In this document: positions 7,933 to 15,233 of the stretch, piece after piece
Layout: each line of letters starts with the position of its first letter
Numbering within the stretch: the first letter of the stretch is position 1
Assembly: GCA_021647375.1 (NCBI GenBank)
Contig: JAKIUV010000039.1
Coordinates: forward strand, 1 to 25,191
DNA: 25,191 nucleotides
Source: Robiginitomaculum sp.
GTDB taxonomy: Bacteria; Pseudomonadota; Alphaproteobacteria; Caulobacterales; Maricaulaceae
Direction: 5' to 3'
Notes under the pieces: model-generated
What the model was told of the DNA's origin: nothing
What the model saw: the letters and a program-made list of their open reading frames with translations, nothing else
Databases searched by the model: none
Made by a program: the position numbers and the translations under genes

Positions 7933-8868
7933 ATGAGCAGTACAATTTTCCGGCACTTTTTAGACCTCGCTGACATTCCCGCAGAAGAATTGCGCGAAAT
8001 TTTGGATGAGGCGCACCGTTGTAAGAAAGCTCGGGAAGGTCTTCCAAAAGGTGCGGTAGATTCTGATGCGCCTTTGTCCGGGCATATCTTGGCGATGTTG
8101 TTTGAGAAAAGTTCGACCCGTACACGGTTTTCTTTTGAAGTCGGTATGGCGCAGCTCGGCGGTAGTAGTATCACCACAAGCGCAGATGATATGCAGCTTG
8201 GGCGCGGGGAAAGCATTGAAGATACGGCGAAAGTTCTGTCGCGCTTTGTCGATGCGATCATGTTACGCGCCAACGACCATAGCGCGTTAATCGCTCTCGC
8301 GCAAAACGCAACGGTGCCTGTGATTAACGGGCTAACGGATTATAATCACCCCTGCCAAATCATGGCAGATTTAATGACCCTTGAGGAGCAAGGCCGCGAC
8401 TTGAAAGACTTGCGTTTATGTTGGGTTGGGGACGGCAATAATGTGGCTATGAGCTTCATTAATGCAGCCTCGAAATTTGGCTATAAGTTGGCGGTCTCCA
8501 CACCAGACGGCTACGGCCCTTCAGGGCAAATGGTAGAGCGGGCGCGGGCAGAGGGAGCGCATATCGACCTTATCCAAGACCCGCTAAAAGCTTGCGCCAA
8601 TGCCGATGTTGTCATCGCCGATACATGGGTATCTATGGGCGATAAGGATATTGATAAACGTATGGCTGACCTCGGTGATTGGCAGGTCAATGAGGCGCTT
8701 ATGAACGTAGCTGCAAATGATGCGCTGTTCTTACATTGCTTGCCTGCCCATAGGGGTGAGGAAGTATCAGCAGCTATCATAGACGGGCCAAGCTCCGTCG
8801 TATTTGATGAGGCTGAAAACCGCCTGCATGCGCAAAAAGCAATTTTGAAATGGTGTCTTGGGAAGTAA
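7933..8868 (+). CDS. argF: Ornithine carbamoyltransferase
   Basis: A 311-residue enzyme that makes citrulline from ornithine and carbamoyl phosphate in arginine biosynthesis. The carbamoyl-phosphate motif STRTR is at about 61-65, the HPCQ motif lies in TDYNHPCQIMADL, and the ornithine-side HCLP motif is in LFLHCLPAHRGEEV. The frame can be read from a TTG at 7912 or an ATG at 7921. The ATG at 7933 gives the family-like start followed by FRHFLDLADIPAEELREIL, and the weak GGACGAAAG lies before it. argD often precedes argF in alphaproteobacteria, but here argF stands alone. It converges on erpA with only 22 bases between the stops. Confidence 0.95.
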   Translation: MSSTIFRHFLDLADIPAEELREILDEAHRCKKAREGLPKGAVDSDAPLSGHILAMLFEKSSTRTRFSFEVGMAQLGGSSITTSADDMQLGRGESIEDTAKVLSRFVDAIMLRANDHSALIALAQNATVPVINGLTDYNHPCQIMADLMTLEEQGRDLKDLRLCWVGDGNNVAMSFINAASKFGYKLAVSTPDGYGPSGQMVERARAEGAHIDLIQDPLKACANADVVIADTWVSMGDKDIDKRMADLGDWQVNEALMNVAANDALFLHCLPAHRGEEVSAAIIDGPSSVVFDEAENRLHAQKAILKWCLGK

Positions 8869-8890
8869 ATTACTTTTGTAATACACCGCT

Positions 8891-9223
8891 CTAAAAAGAA
8901 AAACTCGTTCCGCAGCCGCACGATGCTTTGGCGTGAGGGTTATGTATCTTGAACGCTGCGCCGATCAATTCCTGCACATAATCTATTTCGCTATCTTTGA
9001 GAAATTCTTGCGAAATTTCGTCGATCAGAATTTTTGCGCCGTCTAGTTCCAGGATAAGATCGTCCTCATTAGGGGTGTCAGCGAAGTCAAAAGCATATTG
9101 AAACCCGGAGCAGCCGCCGCCGTTTACGGCCACGCGTAAGAATTGTTTTTCAGCCTGCTTGGCCATAATGACATTGATTTGTTTGGCGGCAGAGGCGCTC
9201 ATACTGATATTTGGGTTGGGCAT
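8891..9223 (-). CDS. erpA: A-type iron-sulfur cluster carrier, ErpA-like
   Basis: A 110-residue A-type carrier that delivers Fe-S clusters to apo-proteins in the cytoplasm. The three ligand cysteines are present: C38 in NGGGCSGFQYAF, and C102 and C104 in ASCGCGTSF. The acidic segment after the first cysteine and the family length match ErpA/IscA. I call it ErpA mainly from its divergent pairing with the dGTPase-like gene, a common alphaproteobacterial arrangement; IscA is the alternative. The start ATG at 9223 lacks a clear Shine-Dalgarno, and an in-frame ATG at 9202 is possible. The 65-bp gap to dgt must hold both promoters. Confidence 0.88.
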   Translation of the reverse strand: MPNPNISMSASAAKQINVIMAKQAEKQFLRVAVNGGGCSGFQYAFDFADTPNEDDLILELDGAKILIDEISQEFLKDSEIDYVQELIGAAFKIHNPHAKASCGCGTSFSF

Positions 9224-9288
9224 ATAACATTCGCTTTATTAAAACTGATAGTTACAATATAGGGAATAAAACAAAAAGGTGAAGTGAT

Positions 9289-10500
9289 TTGAAAAATTTT
9301 TCTCAAAAACGGGTTGTGTTTTCTCCAAAGAGAGAAAGAGCGGTTTTTGCCAGTGATCCTGATAACTCCAGAGGGCGCAAAATCGGACAGGTTGGGAAAT
9401 CTGAACGAACGGTATTCCAGCATGACAAAGACAGAATTATCCATTCAACCGCCTTTCGCCGCCTAAAAGGCAAAACCCAAGTGTTTGTCGCCCATGAGGG
9501 CGATACTTACCGCACACGTTTGACCCATTCGCTAGAGGTCGCGCAAATCGCCAGGTCCATTGCCCGGGTTTTGGGCTTGGACGAAGATTTGGCGGAATGT
9601 TTGGCTTTGGCGCATGATTTAGGACATCCGCCGTTTGGTCATAGCGGCGAAACGGCGCTACAAAAAGTTATGCAGCCTTATGGCGGTTTTGACCATAATG
9701 CCCAAACCTTGCGAATTATCGAAAAGCTGGAAGGTCGCTACGCTGAATTTGACGGGCTTAATTTGTGTTGGGAAACCCTAGAGGGTATTGCCAAACACAA
9801 TGGCCCGCTAATTGATGCCGACAATCCAGAAAGCGAGCTGCCATGGGCGATGACAGCGCTGGATGATTGGCGTGGGTTGGAACTGGATACATTTGCCGGC
9901 CCCGAAGCCCAAGTGGCGGCCTTGGCCGACGATATTGCCTATAACAACCATGATATTGACGATGGTTTGGGAGCAGGGCTGTTTTCTATTGAGGACGTCA
10001 GCCGGGTGCCGTTGGTTGGCCGTGCATTCGCAGACGTGCGGGCGCGTTACCCGGACATTCCCCGCGACCGCCTTATCCACGAGGTTATTCGTGATTTGAT
10101 CGGCTATATGGTGGCAGATGTGCTTAAGGAAAGTCGCGCGCGTCTGGCCGAACACAACCCGAAAAGTGCGGATGATATTCGTTCGCTAGACCGTCCGGTC
10201 ATTGCCTTTTCGAATAAGTACCGAGCAGAGGAAAAACCTTTGCGCAAGTTTTTGTATGAAAACATGTACCGCCACTACAAAGTTAACCGTATGATGGGGC
10301 AAGCAGTGCGTGTGGTTGAAGAGTTATTCGGTTTGTTTATTGATGATCCAAGCCTGTTACCAACTGGAATCTTCACCCAATGTAAAGGCGAGAAAACTCC
10401 AGAAACGGCACGCGTAATCTGCGATTACATTGCTGGTATGACCGACCGTTTTGCTATCGAAGAGCACCGCAAGCTGTTTTCTGTCACTGGGTATTTGTAA
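9289..10500 (+). CDS. dgt: Deoxyguanosinetriphosphate triphosphohydrolase-like protein
   Basis: A 403-residue HD-domain dNTP triphosphohydrolase, predicted to split dNTPs into nucleoside and triphosphate. The metal ligands are visible: H80 in RTRLTHSLEVAQIAR, the HD pair H109-D110 and H113 in LALAHDLGHPPFGHSG, and the distal Asp in DDIAYNNHDIDDGL. The family opening SDPDNSRGR and RDRDRIIHSTAFRR-like segments are near residues 22-58. The start is a TTG with AAGGTGA seven bases upstream; the next ATG would remove conserved sequence. In many alphaproteobacteria argS follows immediately, but here the next gene is the SPOR protein, about 125 bp on. Specificity for dGTP is not demonstrated for this subgroup. 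Confidence 0.92.
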   Translation: MKNFSQKRVVFSPKRERAVFASDPDNSRGRKIGQVGKSERTVFQHDKDRIIHSTAFRRLKGKTQVFVAHEGDTYRTRLTHSLEVAQIARSIARVLGLDEDLAECLALAHDLGHPPFGHSGETALQKVMQPYGGFDHNAQTLRIIEKLEGRYAEFDGLNLCWETLEGIAKHNGPLIDADNPESELPWAMTALDDWRGLELDTFAGPEAQVAALADDIAYNNHDIDDGLGAGLFSIEDVSRVPLVGRAFADVRARYPDIPRDRLIHEVIRDLIGYMVADVLKESRARLAEHNPKSADDIRSLDRPVIAFSNKYRAEEKPLRKFLYENMYRHYKVNRMMGQAVRVVEELFGLFIDDPSLLPTGIFTQCKGEKTPETARVICDYIAGMTDRFAIEEHRKLFSVTGYL

Positions 10501-10537
10501 CCTTTCGTTAACTAAGCGCGGCGCATTCTGATATGTA

Positions 10538-10595
10538 GTGTTTATTGCTTTATAAACACAGTATAGTTCGGCATTCATGCGATTCGCGGTCGCAT
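10538..10595 (+). promoter_or_regulatory. Two hairpins in the dgt-SPOR gap
   Basis: GTGTTTAT (10538-10545) and ATAAACAC (10552-10559) form a perfect 8-bp stem with a six-base loop and contain a TATAAA box. ATGCGA (10577-10582) and TCGCAT (10590-10595) form a 6-bp stem in the likely 5' leader of the SPOR gene. Neither is followed by a U-run, so an operator or leader structure is more likely than a terminator. A function is inferred only from position. Confidence 0.35.
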
Positions 10596-10625
10596 AAAAT
10601 CGGCATGGAATTTGAGGAAAATCTA

Positions 10626-11387
10626 ATGGAAAATGAGCCACAAGACGCCTATATCCCGGGTTCAGAAAATGCTCACCAACCATTTGACGTGCGTGAGCAA
10701 TCGGCGCGAGGCGGCATGATAAAACTTATCGGCGCTGCAGTGTTTTTGTTGTTTTTAGCGTTGGTCGTTTTAAAGTTATTCGCTTCGGGCACTCGAGACC
10801 GGGAACAAACACCACGGATTTTAGCGGATAATGCGCCCTATAAAGTGGTGCCCGTAGAACGCGGTGGAGCGCAGACTCCCAATCAAGATAAAGAAATTTA
10901 CGAAGTTTTAAACGGAACCAATACCGAAACTATAGTGAAAACAGTGCCGATAACCGAAGAGCCTTTGCCTAAGCCGCGACCCGTAACCAAACCTACTTCA
11001 AAACCTGCGGCAAATGTTGTGATTAAAGAATCTGCCACGACTTTGCCGCCAACACCAAATACAGGGAAGCCGAATACAGGGAAGTCAAATACAGTGACAA
11101 CAAGACCTAGCGTTGCCAACCCAAAAACTGTCACAGGGAATTATGTCGTGCAGGTGGCTTCTTTACGTTCTCGGGCGGAAGCGGACGCGCTGTGGCGCAA
11201 GCTCTCTGGCAAAATGGGCAATATTCTAACAACAGCGCATTTTGCCGACATCAAGCGCGTTGATTTGAACGAGCGGGGAATTTATTATCGTCTGCGGGTC
11301 AGTGGACTGCCCAGCAAAACGGCTGCCAATCAAATGTGCCAAAAACTGAAAGCCGCCAAACAGGACTGTATCGTTACCCTAAGATGA
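10626..11387 (+). CDS. SPOR domain-containing membrane protein
   Basis: A 253-residue bitopic protein. It has a short cytoplasmic N-terminus, one transmembrane segment (MIKLIGAAVFLLFLALVVLK, about residues 31-50), a Pro/Thr/Lys-rich periplasmic linker and a C-terminal SPOR domain. The SPOR domain begins at GNYVVQVASLRSRAEADALW and ends with GIYYRLRVSGLPSKTAANQM and CIVTLR. SPOR domains bind denuded septal peptidoglycan, so a role in division or cell-wall maintenance is likely. The start ATG at 10626 has GAGGA seven bases upstream; longer frames back to 10545 lack such a site. The linker holds a 15-bp tandem repeat. The stop overlaps nagZ (ATGA), which suggests coupled expression with a peptidoglycan-recycling enzyme. 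Confidence 0.88.
   Translation: MENEPQDAYIPGSENAHQPFDVREQSARGGMIKLIGAAVFLLFLALVVLKLFASGTRDREQTPRILADNAPYKVVPVERGGAQTPNQDKEIYEVLNGTNTETIVKTVPITEEPLPKPRPVTKPTSKPAANVVIKESATTLPPTPNTGKPNTGKSNTVTTRPSVANPKTVTGNYVVQVASLRSRAEADALWRKLSGKMGNILTTAHFADIKRVDLNERGIYYRLRVSGLPSKTAANQMCQKLKAAKQDCIVTLR
11058..11096 (+). repeat. 15-bp tandem repeat in the SPOR linker
   Basis: AATACAGGGAAGCCG (11058-11072) and AATACAGGGAAGTCA (11073-11087) are adjacent and are followed by a partial third unit starting AATACAG. They encode NTGKP-NTGKS-NT in the disordered periplasmic linker. The unit is a whole number of codons, so length changes are tolerated. Confidence 0.8.
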
Positions 11388-12421
11388 CAATAAATGCTGC
11401 CATATTTGCCTGTAACGGGCCGGAATTGCTTGCCTCTGAAGCGGTGTTTTTTCGCGATTGTAACCCGTGGGGATTTATCCTGTTTGGTCGCAATATTGAA
11501 ACGCCGGAACAAGTGCGTAAATTGTGCGCAGATTTGCGAAATACGGTAGGGCGTGATGCGTTGATATTTGTGGACCAGGAAGGTGGTCGTGTGCAAAGGC
11601 TTGGGCCGCCTCATTGGCGTAAATCACCATGGGCATACGATTTTGGGGAATTGTACAGACTGAACAAGCGAGATGCTTTGCGGGCTATTTGGCTGAACTT
11701 TCGTATGATAGCCGATGATTTACGCTCTGTTGGTATTACGGCAAATTGTGCGCCCGTGCTTGATTTGCCCGTATTTGGTGCTGATCCGATTATATCTGAC
11801 CGGGCTTTTTCCAGAGACCCGGATAAGATGATAAAGATGGCGCATGCTTGTATGGCTGGTTTGACTGCAGGCGGAATTGTTCCCGTAATTAAGCATATTC
11901 CCGGTCATGGCCGCGCCGCAGTAGACAGTCACAAAGCCTTACCCGTTATTACGGAAAGTTTGGCCGAATTAGAGAGCACAGATTTTGTGCCGTTCAAGGC
12001 ATTGTCGGATGCGCCCGTGGCCATGACCGCCCATGTGGTTTTGGAGTGTGTTGACAAGGCGCAACCGATCACAGTTTCGAAAACCGGGTTCCAGAAGATA
12101 GTCAGGCAAAACATCGGATATGATGGTTTGGTGATGAGTGATGATTTGGATATGAAAGCATTGCATGCAAATGTTATGGGCGACGGTTTGACCACATTGG
12201 CGCGCAAGACCTTGGCCGCAGGATGCGATATAGTCTTGCAGTGTAGCGGGCAATTGCCGGACATGGTCAAAGTGGCCAAAGGCCTAAAGCCGTTAGCAGG
12301 CGATGCTTTGCGGCGCGCACAATTGGCGGATTTAATGGCAGAGAGTTTTGAGCCGTTCAACCATGCTACGGCGCTGGAGGAATACACAAAATTAATGGCG
12401 CAATTGGAGCCAGCAACGTGA
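11384..12421 (+). CDS. nagZ: Beta-N-acetylhexosaminidase (NagZ, GH3)
   Basis: A 345-residue cytoplasmic glycoside hydrolase of family 3 that removes N-acetylglucosamine from anhydro-muropeptides during peptidoglycan recycling. The substrate-binding segment is IFVDQEGGRVQRLGPP (about 61-76). The catalytic His/Asp dyad loop is KHIPGHGRAAVDSH (about 170-183), and the nucleophile Asp lies in GLVMSDDLDMKAL. The frame is open from 11336, but MTINAAIFACNG at 11384 is the natural start and overlaps the SPOR stop as ATGA. The stop in turn overlaps the GTG of scpA (GTGA). SPOR-nagZ-scpA-scpB is a conserved alphaproteobacterial cluster. Confidence 0.94.
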   Translation: MTINAAIFACNGPELLASEAVFFRDCNPWGFILFGRNIETPEQVRKLCADLRNTVGRDALIFVDQEGGRVQRLGPPHWRKSPWAYDFGELYRLNKRDALRAIWLNFRMIADDLRSVGITANCAPVLDLPVFGADPIISDRAFSRDPDKMIKMAHACMAGLTAGGIVPVIKHIPGHGRAAVDSHKALPVITESLAELESTDFVPFKALSDAPVAMTAHVVLECVDKAQPITVSKTGFQKIVRQNIGYDGLVMSDDLDMKALHANVMGDGLTTLARKTLAAGCDIVLQCSGQLPDMVKVAKGLKPLAGDALRRAQLADLMAESFEPFNHATALEEYTKLMAQLEPAT

Positions 12422-13233
12422 GCGCGGATTTCCAAGACGAACTGGCATTTGAAGCCGTAGACGACGCGGTAGAACAGGGGCGGGCGTTAATCCTTGATAT
12501 AGACGGCTATGAAGGGCCACTGCATTTGCTTTTGGAACTGGCTCGCATGCAAAAGGTGGATTTAGCGCGAATTTCCATACTGGAACTTGCCGATCAATAT
12601 GTAGATTTTATCAAAAATGCCAAAAACTTGCGTATAGAACTGGCAGCTGATTATTTGGTGATGGCATCTTGGTTGGCATATTTGAAATCGCGGCTTATTT
12701 TGCCAAAAACCGATGGCGAAGAACAACTACCAGAAGCTGAAGAGTTAGCAGCGCATTTGGCGTTTCGCCTACAAAGGCTAGACGCCATGCGCAGAGCCGC
12801 AGAGGGCTTGTTCAAGCTTAAAATGATCGGGCAGAGCATTTTTGTTCGCGGCGCACCCGAAGGCTTGCGTTCGCGAACAACACCGCTATATCAGGCTGAA
12901 ATTTTCGATATGCTCAAGGCTTACGGCGATACACGGTCCCAAGCCTCCATCCGTAATCATAAACTGCCGGAACCTTTAGTCTTGGCACTGGTCGAAGCTC
13001 GGCACAGGCTTGCCAGAGCAGTCGGGACGAATATGGAATGGCTAACACTAGACGAGTTACTACCGGACGGCAGTGATTTTGACAGGCCGCTCCCAAGAAA
13101 AACCATACGGGCAAGCTCGCTGCTCGCAGGCTTGGAGCTTGCCAAAGAGGGTAAATTGGAAATTAAACAATCCAAAGCTTTCGCGCCGATATATCTACGC
13201 GGGAAACTACAAAAAGATGAGGATAAATCATGA
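12418..13233 (+). CDS. scpA: Segregation and condensation protein A
   Basis: A 271-residue ScpA, the kleisin subunit that bridges SMC heads and works with ScpB in chromosome condensation and segregation. The N-terminal kleisin signature is YEGPLHLLLELARMQKVDLA, followed by ISILELADQYVDFI. DYLVMASWLAYLKSRLILPK is the second conserved block. The C-terminal winged-helix region ends with LAKEGKLEIKQSKAFAPIYL. The start is a GTG in a GTGA overlap with nagZ, and the stop overlaps scpB as ATGA, so the three genes are translationally coupled. The smc gene is not in this window. Confidence 0.93.
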   Translation: MSADFQDELAFEAVDDAVEQGRALILDIDGYEGPLHLLLELARMQKVDLARISILELADQYVDFIKNAKNLRIELAADYLVMASWLAYLKSRLILPKTDGEEQLPEAEELAAHLAFRLQRLDAMRRAAEGLFKLKMIGQSIFVRGAPEGLRSRTTPLYQAEIFDMLKAYGDTRSQASIRNHKLPEPLVLALVEARHRLARAVGTNMEWLTLDELLPDGSDFDRPLPRKTIRASSLLAGLELAKEGKLEIKQSKAFAPIYLRGKLQKDEDKS

Positions 13234-14009
13234 GTGATAAAGGCCAAAACAAATCAGGCAAATCATCATCAAGGGTTGAAACTGCCGCAGCCGGAATAGA
13301 AAGCGATATTATTGACCTGAATGAACGTTTGCAAACGCGCACAGACGGCGAGAGCATGGAAGCCGATATGCGCCTGTTGGAGGCTTTGTTATTTGCCGCA
13401 ATAGAACCGATTGATATAGAAACCCTGCGCGAGCGCATGCCGGACGGCTGTGATGTCGGGGCGTTAATAGCGCGGTTGGCACGTGACTATGCGGGACGCG
13501 GGGTTAATCTTGTGCGGGTGGCAGAGCGCTGGCGGTTTCAAACGGCACCTGACCTTGAACATAATCTTGTTGATATTCGCGAAGCTCCTCGCAAGCTATC
13601 CAAGGCGGCACTAGAGACATTAGCGATTATTGCCTACCACCAGCCCGTCACACGTCCCGAAATCGAAGACGTGCGCGGCGTCGCTGTTTCTGGCGGCACT
13701 ATTGATGTTTTGATGGAACTGGGCTGGATTCGTATTCGGGGTCGCAGGCGTACACCGGGTCGTCCAGTGACCTACGGCACAACGGAGAATTTTCTGGCTC
13801 ATTTCAACTTGGAACAAGTTACGGACCTCCCGGGACGCGACGAGTTAAAAGCTGCAGGCCTGCTCGATCCGCGACTACCCAAAGATTTCGAAGTTCCAAC
13901 CCCTATGCTGTCAATGGACATCGACGAAGATCCAATCGAGGAAGAAGATGATAGTGAATTCGTCATGGACTTCATGGAAGAAGACGAGAAACCAGGGCTG
14001 GATGACTAA
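13230..14009 (+). CDS. scpB: Segregation and condensation protein B
   Basis: A 259-residue ScpB, a dimer of winged helices that clamps ScpA in the SMC complex. The conserved core includes RLLEALLFAAIEPIDIETLR, followed by ALETLAIIAYHQPVTRPEIE and ELGWIRIRGRRRTPGRPVTY. Before the core is a polar N-terminal extension of about 45 residues. After it comes a strongly acidic tail (EDPIEEEDDSEFVMDFMEED). Both are common in alphaproteobacterial ScpB. The ATG has GAGGA upstream and overlaps the scpA stop. In relatives tatABC often follows; here a terminator ends the operon instead. Confidence 0.93.
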   Translation: MSDKGQNKSGKSSSRVETAAAGIESDIIDLNERLQTRTDGESMEADMRLLEALLFAAIEPIDIETLRERMPDGCDVGALIARLARDYAGRGVNLVRVAERWRFQTAPDLEHNLVDIREAPRKLSKAALETLAIIAYHQPVTRPEIEDVRGVAVSGGTIDVLMELGWIRIRGRRRTPGRPVTYGTTENFLAHFNLEQVTDLPGRDELKAAGLLDPRLPKDFEVPTPMLSMDIDEDPIEEEDDSEFVMDFMEEDEKPGLDD

Positions 14010-14062
14010 GCCCGTTATTTCAAGTGCGAGCAGTCGTTCATAATGCTCTAGGCCGCTGTATC

Positions 14063-14097
14063 ACCCCGCTATTGGGTGAAACTTTGAGCGGGGTTTT
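14063..14097 (+). terminator. Rho-independent terminator after scpB
   Basis: ACCCCGCT (14063-14070) pairs perfectly with AGCGGGGT (14087-14094), directly followed by a short T-run. It lies about 55 bases after the scpB stop and would end the dgt/SPOR-nagZ-scpA-scpB transcript. The TCACCC/GGGTGA pair within it offers an alternative fold. Confidence 0.8.
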
Positions 14098-14272
14098 GTA
14101 GACAGCTTGGTTGAATTTCCAGACTATTCCCTACCTCTGAACCCAGGGGGGTGCCTGCATTACCGGCCTGCGCCGGGGTGAACGGAGATAGGCATGAGTG
14201 TGAGCTGGGTAATCAATAGCCCGAATTTTCTGAGTTATGGTGTTCGAATTCCACATATTTATGCCATTTTCT
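14098..14272. repeat. Gene-free stretch with a REP-like palindrome
   Basis: No convincing gene lies between the scpB terminator and the palindromic operator at 14273. Around 14144-14180 is a GC-rich patch with ACCCAGGGGGGT and CCGGC-CTGC-GCCGG (14163-14176). This resembles the very common proteobacterial CACCCCGGCGCAGGCCGG intergenic repeat, read on the minus strand. The rest is A/T-rich and presumably carries promoter sequence. Confidence 0.5.
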
Positions 14273-14305
14273 CTTGTCCATACCATAAAGTATGGTATGG
14301 ACAAG
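14273..14305. promoter_or_regulatory. Perfect 33-bp palindrome, probable TetR operator
   Basis: CTTGTCCATACCATA and TATGGTATGGACAAG are exact inverted repeats around a three-base centre (AAG). The palindrome is 21 bases upstream of a small ORF that leads an operon ending in a TetR regulator gene. TTGTCC and TATGGA within it are 16 bases apart and could be -35 and -10 boxes, so a bound repressor would block transcription. No U-run follows, so a terminator is unlikely. Binding by the local TetR protein is inference. Confidence 0.65.
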
Positions 14306-14326
14306 AAACTCAAACAAGGAGACAGT

Positions 14327-14410
14327 ATGGCTGTTAAACTTATACACAGTGGTGGATTTACACGAAATAGCAAATGCTGCGGCGGGTCTGGCTTGGAGGG
14401 TGAAACATGA
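14327..14410 (+). CDS. Small 27-residue ORF, possible leader peptide
   Basis: An ATG at 14327 has an ideal AAGGAG five bases upstream (14316-14321) and opens a frame of 27 codons. The peptide starts MAVKLIHSGGFTRNSK and then carries Cys-Cys and Gly residues (CCGGSGLEGET). Its TGA overlaps the ATG of the next membrane-protein gene (ATGA), the same coupling used throughout this operon. It has no membrane segment and I recognise no family. It could be a translated leader that couples or regulates the downstream gene, or simply a decaying ORF. The strong ribosome-binding site and exact junction argue for translation. Confidence 0.5.
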   Translation: MAVKLIHSGGFTRNSKCCGGSGLEGET

Positions 14411-14859
14411 GCTTTCCTGAATTGAATCCGTATCTGCTTATCGGCGCGTTTCTAAGTTTCATAGCGGCTGGGTTGCATATTGCCTGTATCGTTGGCGGGG
14501 CGGACTGGCTTCGGTTCTTTGGGGCGGGGGAGCGTTTGGCGCGTATGGCAGAGAGCGGGCACTGGTATCCGGGTGTTGTGACGATATTTATTGGCAGTGT
14601 GCTGATGGTGTGGGGCGTATATGCGCTGGTTGGCGCGGGGGCAGGTGGCGACATGGGGACGCCACTGGCATTGCCGTTCTTGAAGTGGGTTTTGGTAGCG
14701 ATTACCGCCGTATATTTACTGCGCGGTGCTTTGCCATTTGTCGCAGGTGTCTTCAAGCCCGAAATCATGGTGCCGTTCACCATATGGAGCAGTTTGATTT
14801 GTCTTGTGTACGCCGCATTTCATTTGATCGGCCTTTATCAGGTTTGGGAGAAATTATGA
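14407..14859 (+). CDS. Four-helix membrane protein of unknown function, first of a pair
   Basis: A 150-residue hydrophobic protein with about four membrane segments, at residues 8-29, 54-77, 92-113 and 122-145. The first helix carries GLHIACIVGGADW; a loop with FFGAGERLARMAESGHWYP leads into helix two (VVTIFIGSVLMVWGVYAL). Similar unnamed small membrane proteins occur in sphingomonads and relatives, but I know of no demonstrated function. The start overlaps the small ORF stop (ATGA), and the stop overlaps the next gene (ATGA). The second protein repeats the same pattern (LHI, paired Gly, an Arg-Ala loop, a WY or WH pair, then VTI), suggesting ancient duplication and perhaps a heterodimer. It is probably controlled by the TetR gene at the operon's end. 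Confidence 0.8.
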   Translation: MSFPELNPYLLIGAFLSFIAAGLHIACIVGGADWLRFFGAGERLARMAESGHWYPGVVTIFIGSVLMVWGVYALVGAGAGGDMGTPLALPFLKWVLVAITAVYLLRGALPFVAGVFKPEIMVPFTIWSSLICLVYAAFHLIGLYQVWEKL

Positions 14860-15233
14860 ATATCTGGTTTTTAGCGGCGGGCGCGGCGAGCTTTGCACTT
14901 TGTTTATTGCATATTTTCGGTGGTGGCGCAGTTGCGGCTCGTCCTTTGCTGGCGACCAATGCACTGGACAGGGTGGCGAAATATACCAATTATTATTGCT
15001 GGCATATGGTCACGATTATTATTGCCGCCATGGGGTTGATGTATATCTATGCATCAATTTTTGTGGAAGCTGTCGAACTGGCTTGGGTGGCTTCGCTTTT
15101 GGCATTGGGCTTTAGTATCTGGAACTTGGCTTTGTATTTTTGGCAACGTAAGACATTTCGACACTGGTATGAATTGGCGCAATGGTTGTTCTTTACACCA
15201 ATTTGGCTGTTGGGGTTTACAGGGTTGATATAA
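14856..15233 (+). CDS. Four-helix membrane protein of unknown function, second of a pair
   Basis: A 125-residue membrane protein starting MNIWFLAAGAASFALCLLHI, with about four hydrophobic segments. Helix one ends in LHIFGGGAVAARP. The loop has ALDRVAKYTNYYCWH, followed by MVTIIIAAMGLMYIYASIF. This mirrors the preceding protein's LHI/GG/R-A/WY/VTI order, although overall identity is low. The ATG overlaps the upstream stop as ATGA, and its TAA overlaps the tetR ATG as TAATG. A longer open frame from 14610 runs through the preceding gene and is not the likely start. Function is unknown; the conserved His in helix one could bind a metal, heme or quinone, but that is speculation. Confidence 0.8.
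   Translation: MNIWFLAAGAASFALCLLHIFGGGAVAARPLLATNALDRVAKYTNYYCWHMVTIIIAAMGLMYIYASIFVEAVELAWVASLLALGFSIWNLALYFWQRKTFRHWYELAQWLFFTPIWLLGFTGLI

Noticed and set aside
14610..14855. N-terminal extension of the second four-helix protein
   Set aside because: It runs out of frame through the preceding membrane-protein gene; the ATGA junction at 14856 fits the operon's pattern.
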